64,000 nucleotides of DNA from Mariaggregatimicrobium sp964498785 (GTDB lineage: Bacteria > Zhuqueibacterota > Zhuqueibacteria > Thermofontimicrobiales > Thiofontviventaceae): positions 35,254 through 99,253 of the forward strand of contig CAZCJL010000010.1 in assembly GCA_964498785.1 (NCBI GenBank), given 5' to 3'. A program made the translations under genes and the position numbers. The notes beneath the pieces are model-generated. The model had not been told where the DNA came from, did not search any database, and saw only the letters and a list, made by a program, of their open reading frames with translations. Shown here piece by piece: positions 16,101 through 24,032 of this stretch (positions within the stretch are counted from its first letter, which is position 1; every line of letters begins with the position of its first letter).

Positions 16101-16976
16101 GTCGCTGGGACCGCCCTGGACGCGGGCGCCTCGTCCGTGATGAACGCGGCCATCTTCCAGATCACCGGCGGCGACTTCACGATCGCGGCCGGCGCCACGT
16201 GGAACGTCGGGCGGTGGCTGGCGAACAACGTGGACGCGGTGTCCGCCAGTCCGTGGTTCGTCAACGCCGCGATCCTCGCGCAGATCGACAACGGCAACCT
16301 GCAGAACTCCGACGCCTCGGGCGGGGTGATGGGACAGATCCTGTCTGGCGCCACGGACCTCGGCGGCAACATCAACTGGTCGCTGGTCCCGAACATCGAA
16401 AGCCCGCACGTCTGGTACCCGGACGGCTACCCGCGCCGGGCCTTCGACCTGCGGTGGGTGATCAGCTACACGATCGTCGACGGCCAGGCGCTGGTCAGGT
16501 TCTTCGGCAACCCGCATTCCGTCCTCAGCTTCTCGGCGACCAGCTTCCTCGGAGCCTGGTTCAGCAGCCGGCTCAACGACCCGTCGCTGCCCGGCGATCC
16601 GGCGATCTCCGGGTTCGGGCCGCAGTTCCAGGTCGGGGCGACGGTCTACAACGGGACGATGATCGACATGTGGGGGCCGCACCCCACCGACAGCACTCGG
16701 CTCCTGATCTGGGTCAGCAGCATGTCGGCGGAGGACGACGGCGGGATTCCGGTGAACGAGCAGGTCGAGGTCGACAAGGCGGAGTTCGAGTTCCAGATCG
16801 GGACCAGTTACCCGTGGTGGTCGCCGGACGGCAGCGTCTACTACAACCTGGACCGGGTCGTGACCTGGAGTACGGTCGAGCCGACGCCCGTCAGGTTCGA
16901 CAGCCCGCAGAAGAACACGCTGCTGCCGGACCTCGCGGACTTCGAGACCAACATGCAGAGTTCCAAGGACCGCTGA
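13116..16976 (+). CDS. Large tail/adhesin protein with discoidin-like and LamG-like domains
   Basis: At 1286 aa this is the longest tail-region protein. After a short helical N-terminus, residues about 65-205 look like an F5/8 type C (discoidin) carbohydrate-binding fold (WQVFDGDPTGTGWDSG, WVKLDIG, VRVWFSS, WWLEGSNDDSNWTRL). Residues about 220-460 resemble a LamG/concanavalin-like domain (WYWTFDDGTATDLSLNG, YLYLDGQLAAWD). A long Thr/Val-rich beta region of fibre type follows. The C-terminus carries copies of a WYPDG-type module shared with nearby genes. Such domains usually bind surface glycans, so a host-attachment role is likely. ATG 13116 has a clear GGAGAAGGA. The domain calls are by eye. 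Confidence 0.65.
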   Translation: MVNQSRKLLENGDLHLLEDGGERLLERTRRNLYWHNLSGDGELSNRANYAQDAAGTIVVTPVPTDDTVPARDGYRYYRLVTDGGTAGGNFIVNQIDLWNLVADTSIWSVMSDNTTPAPQVASASSNNVDAWQVFDGDPTGTGWDSGTSAGGSWVKLDIGSQTPVRLVRVWFSSTEDEQPADWWLEGSNDDSNWTRLAGQAIPQINFNQTNFKALLNPEQQLIAYQGQVLDQIDADDRSWYWTFDDGTATDLSLNGLDGSLVGNFTTDGPLIAKAGSSIVPQDPGSYIIQDSQLFDDFDQSAFSCWFQKPDDTLRRLLFGRGDAAEGGMVVYLETDGSLRAGVWDGADTVFVSVACSSGAMHDVGAFFAAGVLYLYLDGQLAAWDYNPDLDKQITVTGAYDLVAGSNRSLKYHDGDSSAANTAINTLIDEAWASDLAFRGPDYGSLWLAGLGYQNQIYADTLIFDDTAGGGAASVATSTTYVPAYSLEFDSAVQDQLVLGGGSRMDVDQWNHSGGHQQPLDLTSSGDLTIWQTIDVSGQPVGTTTVIDTTGTLRLQGTITAAGDGDLVEVRGPATAIGDLLVTGSVSTRLANAVTDGGLGLDLQSFRTAGETRLDEEVLFEDVIIRQGLLVYEVSSATVSGPARNEVVVPADGAGTPRYVLDLLTAGVRQYTGDYSTDLQFCALEVRDSAPGGTMDFSGDFSWRFAGVGTLFLDTSPVDGLFDVFSGDLLDVSGSSFDIHKLPGRTLFFDPASTHEHRRTYIAETGVGDGSLQGIGLKWDAPGTPGVKTRGFGDLIVCTSAQSAGTFQLRHFLGGVANRVEFTTPILNYGVPMWLALGPISGSNPTYTVLQQLAIGETVTVDFGDALGTSVKTIEILEIVQATAETVVLTINGDDAVDAELVIGTTLRSEATEAPGSAGNDLNLSLLDTEPASQVIRFDGVDGSTFSQGDVVILETQTEWVEFAGTSNINTDLLNTAGQVRMAASAVLTVDNYQQLVAGTALDAGASSVMNAAIFQITGGDFTIAAGATWNVGRWLANNVDAVSASPWFVNAAILAQIDNGNLQNSDASGGVMGQILSGATDLGGNINWSLVPNIESPHVWYPDGYPRRAFDLRWVISYTIVDGQALVRFFGNPHSVLSFSATSFLGAWFSSRLNDPSLPGDPAISGFGPQFQVGATVYNGTMIDMWGPHPTDSTRLLIWVSSMSAEDDGGIPVNEQVEVDKAEFEFQIGTSYPWWSPDGSVYYNLDRVVTWSTVEPTPVRFDSPQKNTLLPDLADFETNMQSSKDR

Positions 16977-16977
16977 G

Positions 16978-18375
16978 ATGGCGTTCGCCGACAACTTCCT
17001 CCAGCCCAGCCCGCCGGACGGCCCCTCCTACAACGTCCGGGAGGCGGTCTGCTGGTGGAACGACCCGAACGACCTGACCTACACCTTCGTCCGGTTCAGC
17101 GGTCAGCCGAACAGCCCCGTCCGGTTCCTGACCGCGGACTGGGAGGCCGCCTACCTGGCGACGGTCGTGCCGGACCCCGTGGCCCCCATCCTGGACGACG
17201 CCTATCTGCTCAACGAGCTCTCGTCGCAGATGGCGCGGGCCAGCGTCGCCTTCGACCCCCGGGCCATGGCCTTCGTCGGCAACAACATCCGCCGTCAGCG
17301 GTACATGGTGGTCGGCGGCACGCCGTTCCGTGCGGACCTCGTCGAGCGGGACGCCACCAACTACCTCACGACCTCCGAGACCTTCGCCGGGTTCACGCTC
17401 ACCGGCCTGACATCGGCGCCGGCCGCCGACCCGATCGGCGGCCTGACCGCCCAGCGCCTGACGTCGGCCGGCGCCAACAGCGTCACGACCAACAGCACCC
17501 CGCTGGACGCCGGGTTCCCGCACACCTTCAGCCTCTTCGCCAAGCTCGTCCCGGGCTCGGCCATCGAGCAGGTGGCGCTCCAGCACCCGTCGGTCGGGTA
17601 CGCGGTCTTCGACCTGGTGAACCAGACCACGACCCTCGGCAGCTGGCAGGCGGGCGGCATCGAGCCGGTGAACGCCGCGGGCTGGTACCGGGTGTGGGCC
17701 CGCTTCACGCCCGGCGCTCCAGGTGCCAGCACCCAGTCCTGGGAGCAGTACGACGGCGCCGGCCTCCCGGCGGCCGGCGCGCTCGACGTGTGGGGTGCCC
17801 AGGTCGAGCGCAGCTTCTACGCCACGTCCTACATCCGGACGGTCGGGGTCGCCGTCAGCCGGATCGCTGACGACCTGGTCCTGGACATGTCGGCCTACCC
17901 GACGGACGTCGCCGGAACGTGGTTCGGACTGGCCGTTCCCTACAACTGGGACGAGTCCTACACCGTGGGCAACGCCTCGAACACCCTGATGCAGGCTGAG
18001 ACGCCGAGTGCCGACTTCCTCCTCCAGCGCAACACCTCGATCGGCCTGCTCAACGCCCGGTCCAGCCACGAGGGGGCCGGAGCCACGACGTCCGTCGTCA
18101 GCGCGAACGCCGGCGCCGGCACCTACCAGCCAGGCCAGCTGCTGACCATGGCCCTGGCCTGGGACGGCGCGGGCACCGAGCTCTGGGTGAACGGCGTGAG
18201 TCTGGGGACCGCGGCCACTCCCACCCTCCCCTATGTCAACGTCAGCCATGCCCAGTGCGGCAACCGGCCTGACCTCGCCCAGGCGTTCGACGGCTGGGTA
18301 TCCTTCCTCTGCTGGGACACCCGGCTGACCGGCCCGGACATCCTGGCCCTGCACAACGCATCGGCGGTGGCATGA
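16978..18375 (+). CDS. Tail/spike protein with carbohydrate-binding-like domains
   Basis: The 465-aa protein starts 2 nt after the previous stop. Residues 1 to about 75 carry a short module (PPDGPSYNVREAVCWW...TFVRF...VRFLTADWEAAYL) related to modules in the flanking genes. Residues about 120-285 have the phage spike-type pattern FSLFAKL, GWYRVWARF, LDVWGAQVE and TSYIRT, seen in carbohydrate-binding domains of tail proteins. Residues about 290-465 look LamG-like (TMALAWDGAGTELWVNGVSL). Likely role: receptor binding at the tail tip. The stop overlaps the next ATG. Confidence 0.6.
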   Translation: MAFADNFLQPSPPDGPSYNVREAVCWWNDPNDLTYTFVRFSGQPNSPVRFLTADWEAAYLATVVPDPVAPILDDAYLLNELSSQMARASVAFDPRAMAFVGNNIRRQRYMVVGGTPFRADLVERDATNYLTTSETFAGFTLTGLTSAPAADPIGGLTAQRLTSAGANSVTTNSTPLDAGFPHTFSLFAKLVPGSAIEQVALQHPSVGYAVFDLVNQTTTLGSWQAGGIEPVNAAGWYRVWARFTPGAPGASTQSWEQYDGAGLPAAGALDVWGAQVERSFYATSYIRTVGVAVSRIADDLVLDMSAYPTDVAGTWFGLAVPYNWDESYTVGNASNTLMQAETPSADFLLQRNTSIGLLNARSSHEGAGATTSVVSANAGAGTYQPGQLLTMALAWDGAGTELWVNGVSLGTAATPTLPYVNVSHAQCGNRPDLAQAFDGWVSFLCWDTRLTGPDILALHNASAVA

Positions 18376-18788
18376 GCGGATTGCAAATGATTCAGCACCC
18401 GGGCACGGCTGCAGCGCACAGGGTCAGCCTGAGCGTGAAGAAGTACCGGGTGATCGTCATCGACAACCTGCCGGCGGTCCTCGCCACCATGCCGCAGGAC
18501 CCGGACACCGGCCTGACCATCCCCATGACCAACGGGAACATGGCCGATAGGCTGCGGCCGGCGGACTACGCCACCAACCCGAAGCGGGCCTTCCGCACCC
18601 GCTGGAAGAAGAGCTGGCAGCAGATCATCGACGACTACAACGACGCCCACCCGGACAAGATCTGGGTGTACCTTGTCCGGCTGCCCGCGGCCTACGCCCA
18701 CACCAACCTCGACTTCAACCGGCTGCCGCTGGTCGCCGGCCAGAACTTCGATCTGGCGCCGATCCCGCCGGGCATCTACCAGGGGTAG
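18372..18788 (+). pseudogene. 5' part of a tail-region gene split by a TnpB element
   Basis: ATG 18372 overlaps the previous stop. The frame gives 138 residues (ending IPPGIYQG) before a TAG made by the first three bases of the inserted element. Removing 18786-20084 joins 18372-18785 in frame to 20085-20189, adding NGDRNLGALRRSALEAERRA and a further 14 residues up to the natural TGA. That TGA overlaps the next gene's ATG, as expected for this genome. The intact protein would be 172 aa, of unknown function, resembling small helper proteins at the end of tail operons. The truncated product may still be made. Confidence 0.6.
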
Positions 18789-18843
18789 TCAACAGGTGAT
18801 TGAAACATGGTATTCTGTGCCTTTCTATACTGTGGGTTGTGGG

Positions 18844-18872
18844 TTGACACGGCACACACCCTGTGTTAGCTT
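18844..18872 (+). promoter_or_regulatory. Leaderless-type promoter of the TnpB element
   Basis: TTGACA (18844-18849), a 17-nt spacer and TAGCTT (18867-18872) lie 6 nt before ATG 18879. Transcription would start at or next to the start codon. The same spacing is found upstream of several phage genes. Confidence 0.7.
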
Positions 18873-18878
18873 TGCGCC

Positions 18879-19019
18879 ATGAGCATGAAACGACTGCCTT
18901 TGATGATACCTCCCTACCTCCATCAATGGCTCAAGGCCGAGGCAGAGAAGAAGGGCATCAGCATTGCTGAGTTCGTTCGCCGTATTCTGGATCGTGAACA
19001 TGAAGATCAGCAGAAGTAG
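18879..19019 (+). CDS. Ribbon-helix-helix (Arc/CopG-like) small protein
   Basis: This 46-aa frame starts at an ATG 6 nt after a strong TTGACA-17-TAGCTT promoter and has no ribosome-binding site, so it is probably leaderless. The sequence RLPLMIPPYLHQWLKAEAEK followed by KGISIAEFVRRILDRE has the beta-strand/helix/helix spacing of ribbon-helix-helix repressors, which bind operator DNA as dimers. Its stop lies 19 nt inside the tnpB gene, so the two are co-transcribed. It probably represses its own promoter and thus TnpB. The fold is likely; the target is inferred. Confidence 0.65.
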   Translation: MSMKRLPLMIPPYLHQWLKAEAEKKGISIAEFVRRILDREHEDQQK

Positions 19020-20082
19020 TAAGTGCTCACTCAAGTTCACGACAGCGTCCAAGCTGTCAAAACTGGACATCGTGCTCACTGAGTATGGTCGAGTGGTCAA
19101 CGGCTTCATCGACCAGTTCTGGCTTGAGTGCCCTGCCAAAGGCAAGTTGCTAAAGCCTGTTGTTGATTCGGTTGATAGCTGGTTCACGGCAAGGCTGCGT
19201 AAAGTTGCTGCCCGTGAGGCCATTGGCATGGTGAAGGCGGCTAAAGAGCGGTGGGGCGATAAGGCAGTAAAGCCCACACATCGTGGTCAGCGCATGTGTG
19301 TCAGCAGCACCATCGCCCGTTTGGACGTTGCCAAGGACAGTTCATTCGATTGCTGGCTGCACTTGGCGTCTATTGGTAACGGCATCATCCTCGACTTGCC
19401 GATCAAACGGCACAAGCACTTCAATGATCTGGCTACCAGAGGGCGCAGGCAAGAATCCTATATTATTACACGGGATTCGGTGCAGTTTTGCTTTGAGATC
19501 GAAACGGGACCGAAGCAGGAACCAGACCGTTGTGTTGGTGTCGATACAGGTATCAACGCCTTGGCCAGTCTCTCTACTGGCGAACAACTGGGCACGGACA
19601 TCAAGGCCGGTATCGAACGGATCAAACGCTGTAAGCATGGCAGTAAAGGTCAGAAGAGTGCCGTGCGTGCTTTACGCCAACGTATGGATGAGGTGGCCAA
19701 AGAGGTGGCTGGTAAAGCCTCGCTGGTCGTAGTAGAGAACTTGAAGAACATTACGAAGAATACCAAACGGCGATTGGTGAAAAGTGTTCGCCGCTCTATC
19801 GGCAGATGGAATGTCCGGTACTGGTTTGTGACTTTGCAGCGTAAGTGTGAAGATAGCCGTGCTAGCTTCCGCAGCGTAAGTCCCTACAAAACCAGCCAGA
19901 CCTGTTCATCCTGCGGCCATGTCGATAGGGGGAATCGAAACGGTGAATTGTTCCGGTGCCTTAGTTGTGGCTATGAGGCAAATGCAGATGTGCAGGCATC
20001 ACGGAATATCCTCACTCGATTCCTTACCGGACCCTACGGTGCCGGTTGCAAACCTCTCGTGTCCCAAAATGGGATACTTTGA
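19000..20082 (+). CDS. tnpB: TnpB RNA-guided nuclease
   Basis: TnpB proteins are RuvC-type nucleases guided by an RNA transcribed from the 3' end of their own element. The 360-aa product, from ATG 19000, has the RuvC triad: D182 in CVGVDTG, E246 in LVVVENLKN and D330 in ANADVQASRN. The YKTSQTC-x2-C zinc ribbon is complete (CSSCGH and CLSCGY). It looks catalytically intact. Codon use is less GC-rich than the phage, indicating transfer. The start lies inside the upstream RHH gene; a longer frame from TTG 18964 is less likely. The stop is 2 nt from the inferred element end. Confidence 0.88.
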   Translation: MKISRSSKCSLKFTTASKLSKLDIVLTEYGRVVNGFIDQFWLECPAKGKLLKPVVDSVDSWFTARLRKVAAREAIGMVKAAKERWGDKAVKPTHRGQRMCVSSTIARLDVAKDSSFDCWLHLASIGNGIILDLPIKRHKHFNDLATRGRRQESYIITRDSVQFCFEIETGPKQEPDRCVGVDTGINALASLSTGEQLGTDIKAGIERIKRCKHGSKGQKSAVRALRQRMDEVAKEVAGKASLVVVENLKNITKNTKRRLVKSVRRSIGRWNVRYWFVTLQRKCEDSRASFRSVSPYKTSQTCSSCGHVDRGNRNGELFRCLSCGYEANADVQASRNILTRFLTGPYGAGCKPLVSQNGIL

Positions 20083-20084
20083 GG
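19950..20084 (+). ncRNA. Candidate omega-RNA scaffold at the TnpB element right end
   Basis: In known TnpB elements the guide-RNA scaffold overlaps the tnpB 3' end and the guide is the flank just outside the element. Here the last stretch folds locally (CCTC...GTGTCCCA-AAA-TGGGATAC...GAGG), and the guide would start at AACGGTGACC (20085). The 5' border is arbitrary. Inferred from family knowledge plus the visible hairpin. Confidence 0.4.
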
Positions 20085-20189
20085 AACGGTGACCGCAACC
20101 TGGGGGCGTTGCGCCGTTCGGCGCTCGAGGCTGAGCGGCGGGCGCGCGAGACGACGTCTGGCGTGTCTCGGATGTCCGGGGGCGAATGA
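20085..20189 (+). pseudogene. 3' part of the gene split by the TnpB element
   Basis: This is a 34-codon remnant with high-GC codon use (NGDRNLGALRRSALEAERRA...) ending in TGA 20187-20189, which overlaps ATG 20186 of the next gene. It has no start of its own and continues in frame from 18785 once the element is removed. Confidence 0.6.
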
Positions 20190-20386
20190 TGGCGCAGGTC
20201 ACCAATCTCGACATCTGGTACCCTGAGGGCTACCCGGGCCCGGCCTACGACCTGACGAAGGTCGACATGTTCTGGCCGAAGCCCGAGGACACGTCCCGGG
20301 TCCTGGTTACGTTCCGCCACAACACGCTGAAGAGGGTCGAGTTCGACCGTGCCGCCTTCGAGGCGGCTCTTGCAGCGGTGCCCTGA
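20186..20386 (+). CDS. Small single-module tail-associated protein
   Basis: ATG 20186 (or 20189) overlaps the stop of the interrupted gene. The 66-aa protein is one copy of a module also seen in the two large proteins upstream: IWYPEGYP, AYDLTKVDMFW, SRVLVTFRHNTLKRVEFDR and AAFEAAL. It probably assembles with or decorates the same tail structure. No biochemical role known. Confidence 0.6.
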   Translation: MMAQVTNLDIWYPEGYPGPAYDLTKVDMFWPKPEDTSRVLVTFRHNTLKRVEFDRAAFEAALAAVP

Positions 20387-20398
20387 ACGAGGTAGCTT
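20370..20398 (+). promoter_or_regulatory. Leaderless-type promoter
   Basis: TTGCAG (20370-20375), 17 nt, TAGCTT (20393-20398), then 6 nt to ATG 20405. The gene has no ribosome-binding site. Confidence 0.6.
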
Positions 20399-20404
20399 TC
20401 GGCT

Positions 20405-23400
20405 ATGGCCCAGACCGATGGCTACATCACGGACAGTCAGGGTGGAGACTGGAAGACCTCGAACACCGGCGGGAGCGGCCGGGGTGATGTAACTGACGTT
20501 GAGGGCAACGCCTACATCCGGACATCCAACGGTTCCCAGCCCGGCGTCAAGGTGCTGGTCGACGGATCGGTGGCCGCCGGCCCGTCGATCGACTTCTCGA
20601 ATGCCGACGGCCTGCTGCAGGGTGCGGGCGCGGCTGACGGCGAGCGGCCGTTCATCGTCTGGGCGGGCGTCAGCCCCATGTCCCTGTCCGAGGGCCTGAT
20701 CGTCTGGAACCAGCCGATCGTCCTGCTGGACAAGAGCAAGGTGGGCTTCGACATCGTGACGGTCGTCGGCCGGCTGATGGTCGTGAAGCTGACTGGCCCG
20801 GTGGCCATCGACGGCAGCGACAGCGAGCAGGTGACGATCAGCGCGGGCGCCGTCGGCTATTACAAGGACAGCGAGGAAGGAGCGTGTCCGGCTGCGGAGG
20901 GCGAAGAGGGCGGGGGCGAGGCCCAGCCCGACCCCGGCCAAGGCGAGCAGGGCGACACTCCGGCCGACGAGGCCGCGGCCCAGCCCGACCAGTCGATCTT
21001 CTGCGACATGTGCAACCCGGACGCCCAGTGCGGCGACTTCGAGGGCTCGAAGGCCGGGTTCGTCGTGAACAACGAGCTGGGGCCGTTCGATCTCAAGTGC
21101 ACGCACACCTTCAGCCTCACGGCCTGCAAGACGTGCGGGGGCCAGGCCGACGCGAAGGTCTGGATGGTGGCGATGGACATCTTCGCCAGCACCATGCCGC
21201 TCGAGGTCTACTCGATTGACGCCCTGATCGAGTACAACACGGACACCGTCGGGTCCTACAGCTACGAGGACGCCACGTTCCCCGCCGTCCTGAAGGAGGA
21301 CACTGACTGCTGTCCGGATAGCCCTCCGTCCGCCCTGATCATCGGCACGGCCGGGCCGCCGGTGGAAGTGAGCGCGGAGTGGAACGGCGACATGCCGGGC
21401 TACGAGGGCCAGCCCTGCAAGTACATCGTCAACCCGTGCGGCACCTACTGCTCGTCGCCGGCCGACGAACTGCGGCCGGACGACGTCGACTGCATCGTGG
21501 CCGAGGACATCATCAAGCCGGTTCAGCGCTCGTGTCCCGTCAGCTTCTTCGAGCCGTGGATCGTGACCACGACCAGCATCTTCATCCCGACTACCACCCA
21601 GACCGTCGAGATCAGCGCTGTCGTCAGCTGTGTGGCCGGCCCGATCGAGCTGCTCGCGGACCTGGTGACGGAGGTCGTGACCTTCCCGACTGCTGTCTTC
21701 ACCGGCCAGCTCTCGCTTCCGGGTTTCGCGCAGCAGATAACGGTCACCTTCCCCATTCCGTTCACCGGTACCCAGTACGTGGTGACGGACTGCGCGATCG
21801 CCGAGCAGAGCGCGATCGCGACCCTCTACCCGTCCGTCACGCAGGTCGTGACGGACGGGCAGGAGGGTGATGCAGACGTCCTAACCGGGCTCGTGTGGGG
21901 TCCTCCGCTCACTCCCCTGACCTCGGTCACCGCCTATACCAGCTCGATCAACCTGGTCACGACCTGCGCGGTCTTCGACAACGATGGGGCGACCATACGC
22001 CTGCTCAACGACCCGGCCATCGAGTGGCTATACCCCCTGCTGCCGGAGTTCGAGAGCAACTACTATGAGGACATCCAGTACTACGATGCGGTGGGCGAGC
22101 CCGACGTCCTGACGGTCGTCACCCAGTGCCTGCCCGGCACGTTCACCGTCACGCAGCCGAACGGCACGCAGCGCATCACCTACGTCGACGGTCAGGTTGC
22201 CGCCAAGTTCATTCCGGTCATCGCCACCCAGGTGCGGGACCTGGTGACCGACGCGGAAGTCGCGATCCTCACCCTGCCTCTGGCCCCTCCGGGCGGCGGG
22301 GACCTGGTCACTCAGGTCGATCGGCAGACCATCACGTTCGTCAACCTGCTGGACGGAGAGGGGTTCGACGTTCTGACGGGGACGGGCTTCCGGGCTTGGG
22401 GGCCCGAGGGTGATCTGTTCGAGACCAAGAACGTTGTTCAGACGCTCAACGAGAACTATAACCAGACGATCTGGGGCGCCGCCTCTGACGGCTACTACGT
22501 GGGCGACCCGGTGTACGGCTCGTGCACGGCCCTGACCAGCGTCAGCGCGCTTACCGGCGAGGTGTTCATCCCTGGAGGCGGCGCCAACCTCGACTGGTTC
22601 AGCACGGACATCGTGGTCTGCGATGGGGGCGCCGAGGTCACGGTCTACGTGATCACCCACATCACCAACCTGGGGGGCGGCAGCGAGGGAGGCGGGGCGA
22701 CAGTCACGTTGGTGACGGCGGTCCAGGCCTGGCAGACGGTGTGCCCGGTCCTGAAGACGTTGCCGATCCTCGAGTTCAACGAGCACACGGTCCTGAACAT
22801 CACCCCGGATTACGAGAACGTGGTCTACGACATCCTGAGTGTTCAGGCGATTCCGGATGGTCGGGTCACCGGCCTGGTGCAGGTCGGCTCGGCTACCGCG
22901 ACGCTCGTCAACCAGGTGTTCGGTGCGCCGATCGACCTCCAGACGGTGACCGCGGCGACGGCCATCGGCCAGGCAGCCGTCACTCTCGCCATTCAGCAGG
23001 GGTCTGAGCAGGTCTTCGTTTTTGACGGACTGCCGACCCGGCCGCAGATCGACGTGGTGACCGCGACCAACGTCCAGGTCCTGAATGTGGTCACGAGCTG
23101 CCTGGTTCACGAGCTGGACAAGCACACGGAAGAGTTCGTGCACCGGCTGTCACTCCCCGGCATCAACAGCTTCCCGTTCATTCTCGGCAACACAGACCAG
23201 ATCTTCGAGCTGCCGCAGATCGTGACCGCGTGCGTCGGCGGCCAGGTGGACCTGATAACAGCCATCGGCCAGTTCGACGGGGGCCCGATCAGTGAGGTGA
23301 ACGCGGTCAAGGACACCAACCTCGAGTTCCTCACAGGCCTGTGGAAGGGGGACATCGAGTTCATCAAGTCCGGCGACACCGTGAACCTGACGGCTGTCAC

Positions 23401-24031
23401 CACCTGCTTCACGGGACCGGTGACCGTGGTGACGGACGTCAGCGAACTGAAGCTGACTCTCGTCTCACCGACCACCGGCACGGTCATCACCTTAGTCACC
23501 CAGGTCCTCAACGGCGTGGTCTCGATGATCAAGGACTTCGACATCACCACGGTGACCGTCGTCACGTCCTGCGTGCGGGACACCTACACCATCACCCTGC
23601 CGGATAACTACGGCTACGTGGACCTGATCATCGAGGCGGACGAGGGCATCACCCTGATCACCGAGACCGAGCCGACGTGCGACGCCGCCTACAAGTTCCT
23701 CAATCACCCGGGTATCCTGAAGTGGAACGAGGCCCATCAGACGACCGAGGACTGCTGCGATGTCAAGCCGCAGTGGACGTGCAGCTCCGAGGAGAAGGAC
23801 CATCCGGACGAGGAGAACTGCGAGTGGTTCCTGACGCTGGTCGCGAACTACGTGAAGAACGAGGGCCTGGGCAACGCCGAGGAGTGCCCGTGCTACGACT
23901 GCACGTCGGAGCCGGACTGCGCTGAGGGCAGCAACGACATCCAGGACCTCGGCAGCAGCGCGCCCACGCCCTGCGTCGCGCGCTTCCGCCGGATGAACCG
24001 ACGCTTCTGCGTCCAGTGCCGGCCGCAGTAG
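20405..24031 (+). CDS. Giant repeat-containing tail/appendage protein, 1208 aa
   Basis: After a fibre-like N-terminus (about 150 aa) and a Glu/Gly/Pro-rich acidic linker comes a Cys-rich region (FCDMCNPDAQCG, CKTCGG, DCCPDS, CGTYCSS). Residues about 390-1060 repeat a loose unit built around a V-V-T-x-C core (VVSCVAGP, VVTDCAIA, LVTTCAVF, VVTQCLPG, VVTSCLVH, IVTACVGG, AVTTCFTG, VVTSCVRD), each embedded in Thr/Val-rich beta sequence. The C-terminus is again Cys-rich. Such tandem beta repeats suit an extended fibre, and the cysteines could cross-link chains outside the cell. It is preceded by a leaderless-type promoter. No named family. Confidence 0.6.
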   Translation: MAQTDGYITDSQGGDWKTSNTGGSGRGDVTDVEGNAYIRTSNGSQPGVKVLVDGSVAAGPSIDFSNADGLLQGAGAADGERPFIVWAGVSPMSLSEGLIVWNQPIVLLDKSKVGFDIVTVVGRLMVVKLTGPVAIDGSDSEQVTISAGAVGYYKDSEEGACPAAEGEEGGGEAQPDPGQGEQGDTPADEAAAQPDQSIFCDMCNPDAQCGDFEGSKAGFVVNNELGPFDLKCTHTFSLTACKTCGGQADAKVWMVAMDIFASTMPLEVYSIDALIEYNTDTVGSYSYEDATFPAVLKEDTDCCPDSPPSALIIGTAGPPVEVSAEWNGDMPGYEGQPCKYIVNPCGTYCSSPADELRPDDVDCIVAEDIIKPVQRSCPVSFFEPWIVTTTSIFIPTTTQTVEISAVVSCVAGPIELLADLVTEVVTFPTAVFTGQLSLPGFAQQITVTFPIPFTGTQYVVTDCAIAEQSAIATLYPSVTQVVTDGQEGDADVLTGLVWGPPLTPLTSVTAYTSSINLVTTCAVFDNDGATIRLLNDPAIEWLYPLLPEFESNYYEDIQYYDAVGEPDVLTVVTQCLPGTFTVTQPNGTQRITYVDGQVAAKFIPVIATQVRDLVTDAEVAILTLPLAPPGGGDLVTQVDRQTITFVNLLDGEGFDVLTGTGFRAWGPEGDLFETKNVVQTLNENYNQTIWGAASDGYYVGDPVYGSCTALTSVSALTGEVFIPGGGANLDWFSTDIVVCDGGAEVTVYVITHITNLGGGSEGGGATVTLVTAVQAWQTVCPVLKTLPILEFNEHTVLNITPDYENVVYDILSVQAIPDGRVTGLVQVGSATATLVNQVFGAPIDLQTVTAATAIGQAAVTLAIQQGSEQVFVFDGLPTRPQIDVVTATNVQVLNVVTSCLVHELDKHTEEFVHRLSLPGINSFPFILGNTDQIFELPQIVTACVGGQVDLITAIGQFDGGPISEVNAVKDTNLEFLTGLWKGDIEFIKSGDTVNLTAVTTCFTGPVTVVTDVSELKLTLVSPTTGTVITLVTQVLNGVVSMIKDFDITTVTVVTSCVRDTYTITLPDNYGYVDLIIEADEGITLITETEPTCDAAYKFLNHPGILKWNEAHQTTEDCCDVKPQWTCSSEEKDHPDEENCEWFLTLVANYVKNEGLGNAEECPCYDCTSEPDCAEGSNDIQDLGSSAPTPCVARFRRMNRRFCVQCRPQ

Positions 24032-24032
24032 C

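Larger units (their letters stand above)
18786..20084 (+). mobile_element. TnpB-type insertion element with RHH gene, no transposase
   Basis: A clearly less GC-rich 1.3-kb island interrupts a phage gene. It carries a 46-aa ribbon-helix-helix gene and an intact TnpB but no TnpA, so it would need a transposase in trans. The borders are inferred from the gene it splits: the left junction is CAGGGG/TAGTC and the right is GAGG/AACGG, so GG flanks both ends, as in IS607-type recombination. No target duplication is seen. The right end has the hairpin GTGTCCCA-AAA-TGGGATAC (20060-20078), typical of the 3' end of a TnpB guide RNA. The borders could be off by 1-2 nt because of the shared G's. Confidence 0.7.

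Noticed and set aside
13137..16994. A 1285-codon open frame on the minus strand opposite the large tail gene
   Set aside because: Long antisense frames are expected in GC-rich genes; the product is Arg/Val/Asp-rich without domains, while the + strand frame has clear fibre and discoidin-like features and a ribosome-binding site.
18786..20084. TnpB at 19000 as a nuclease-dead TnpB-like repressor (TldR)
   Set aside because: All three RuvC acidic residues and the zinc ribbon are present.
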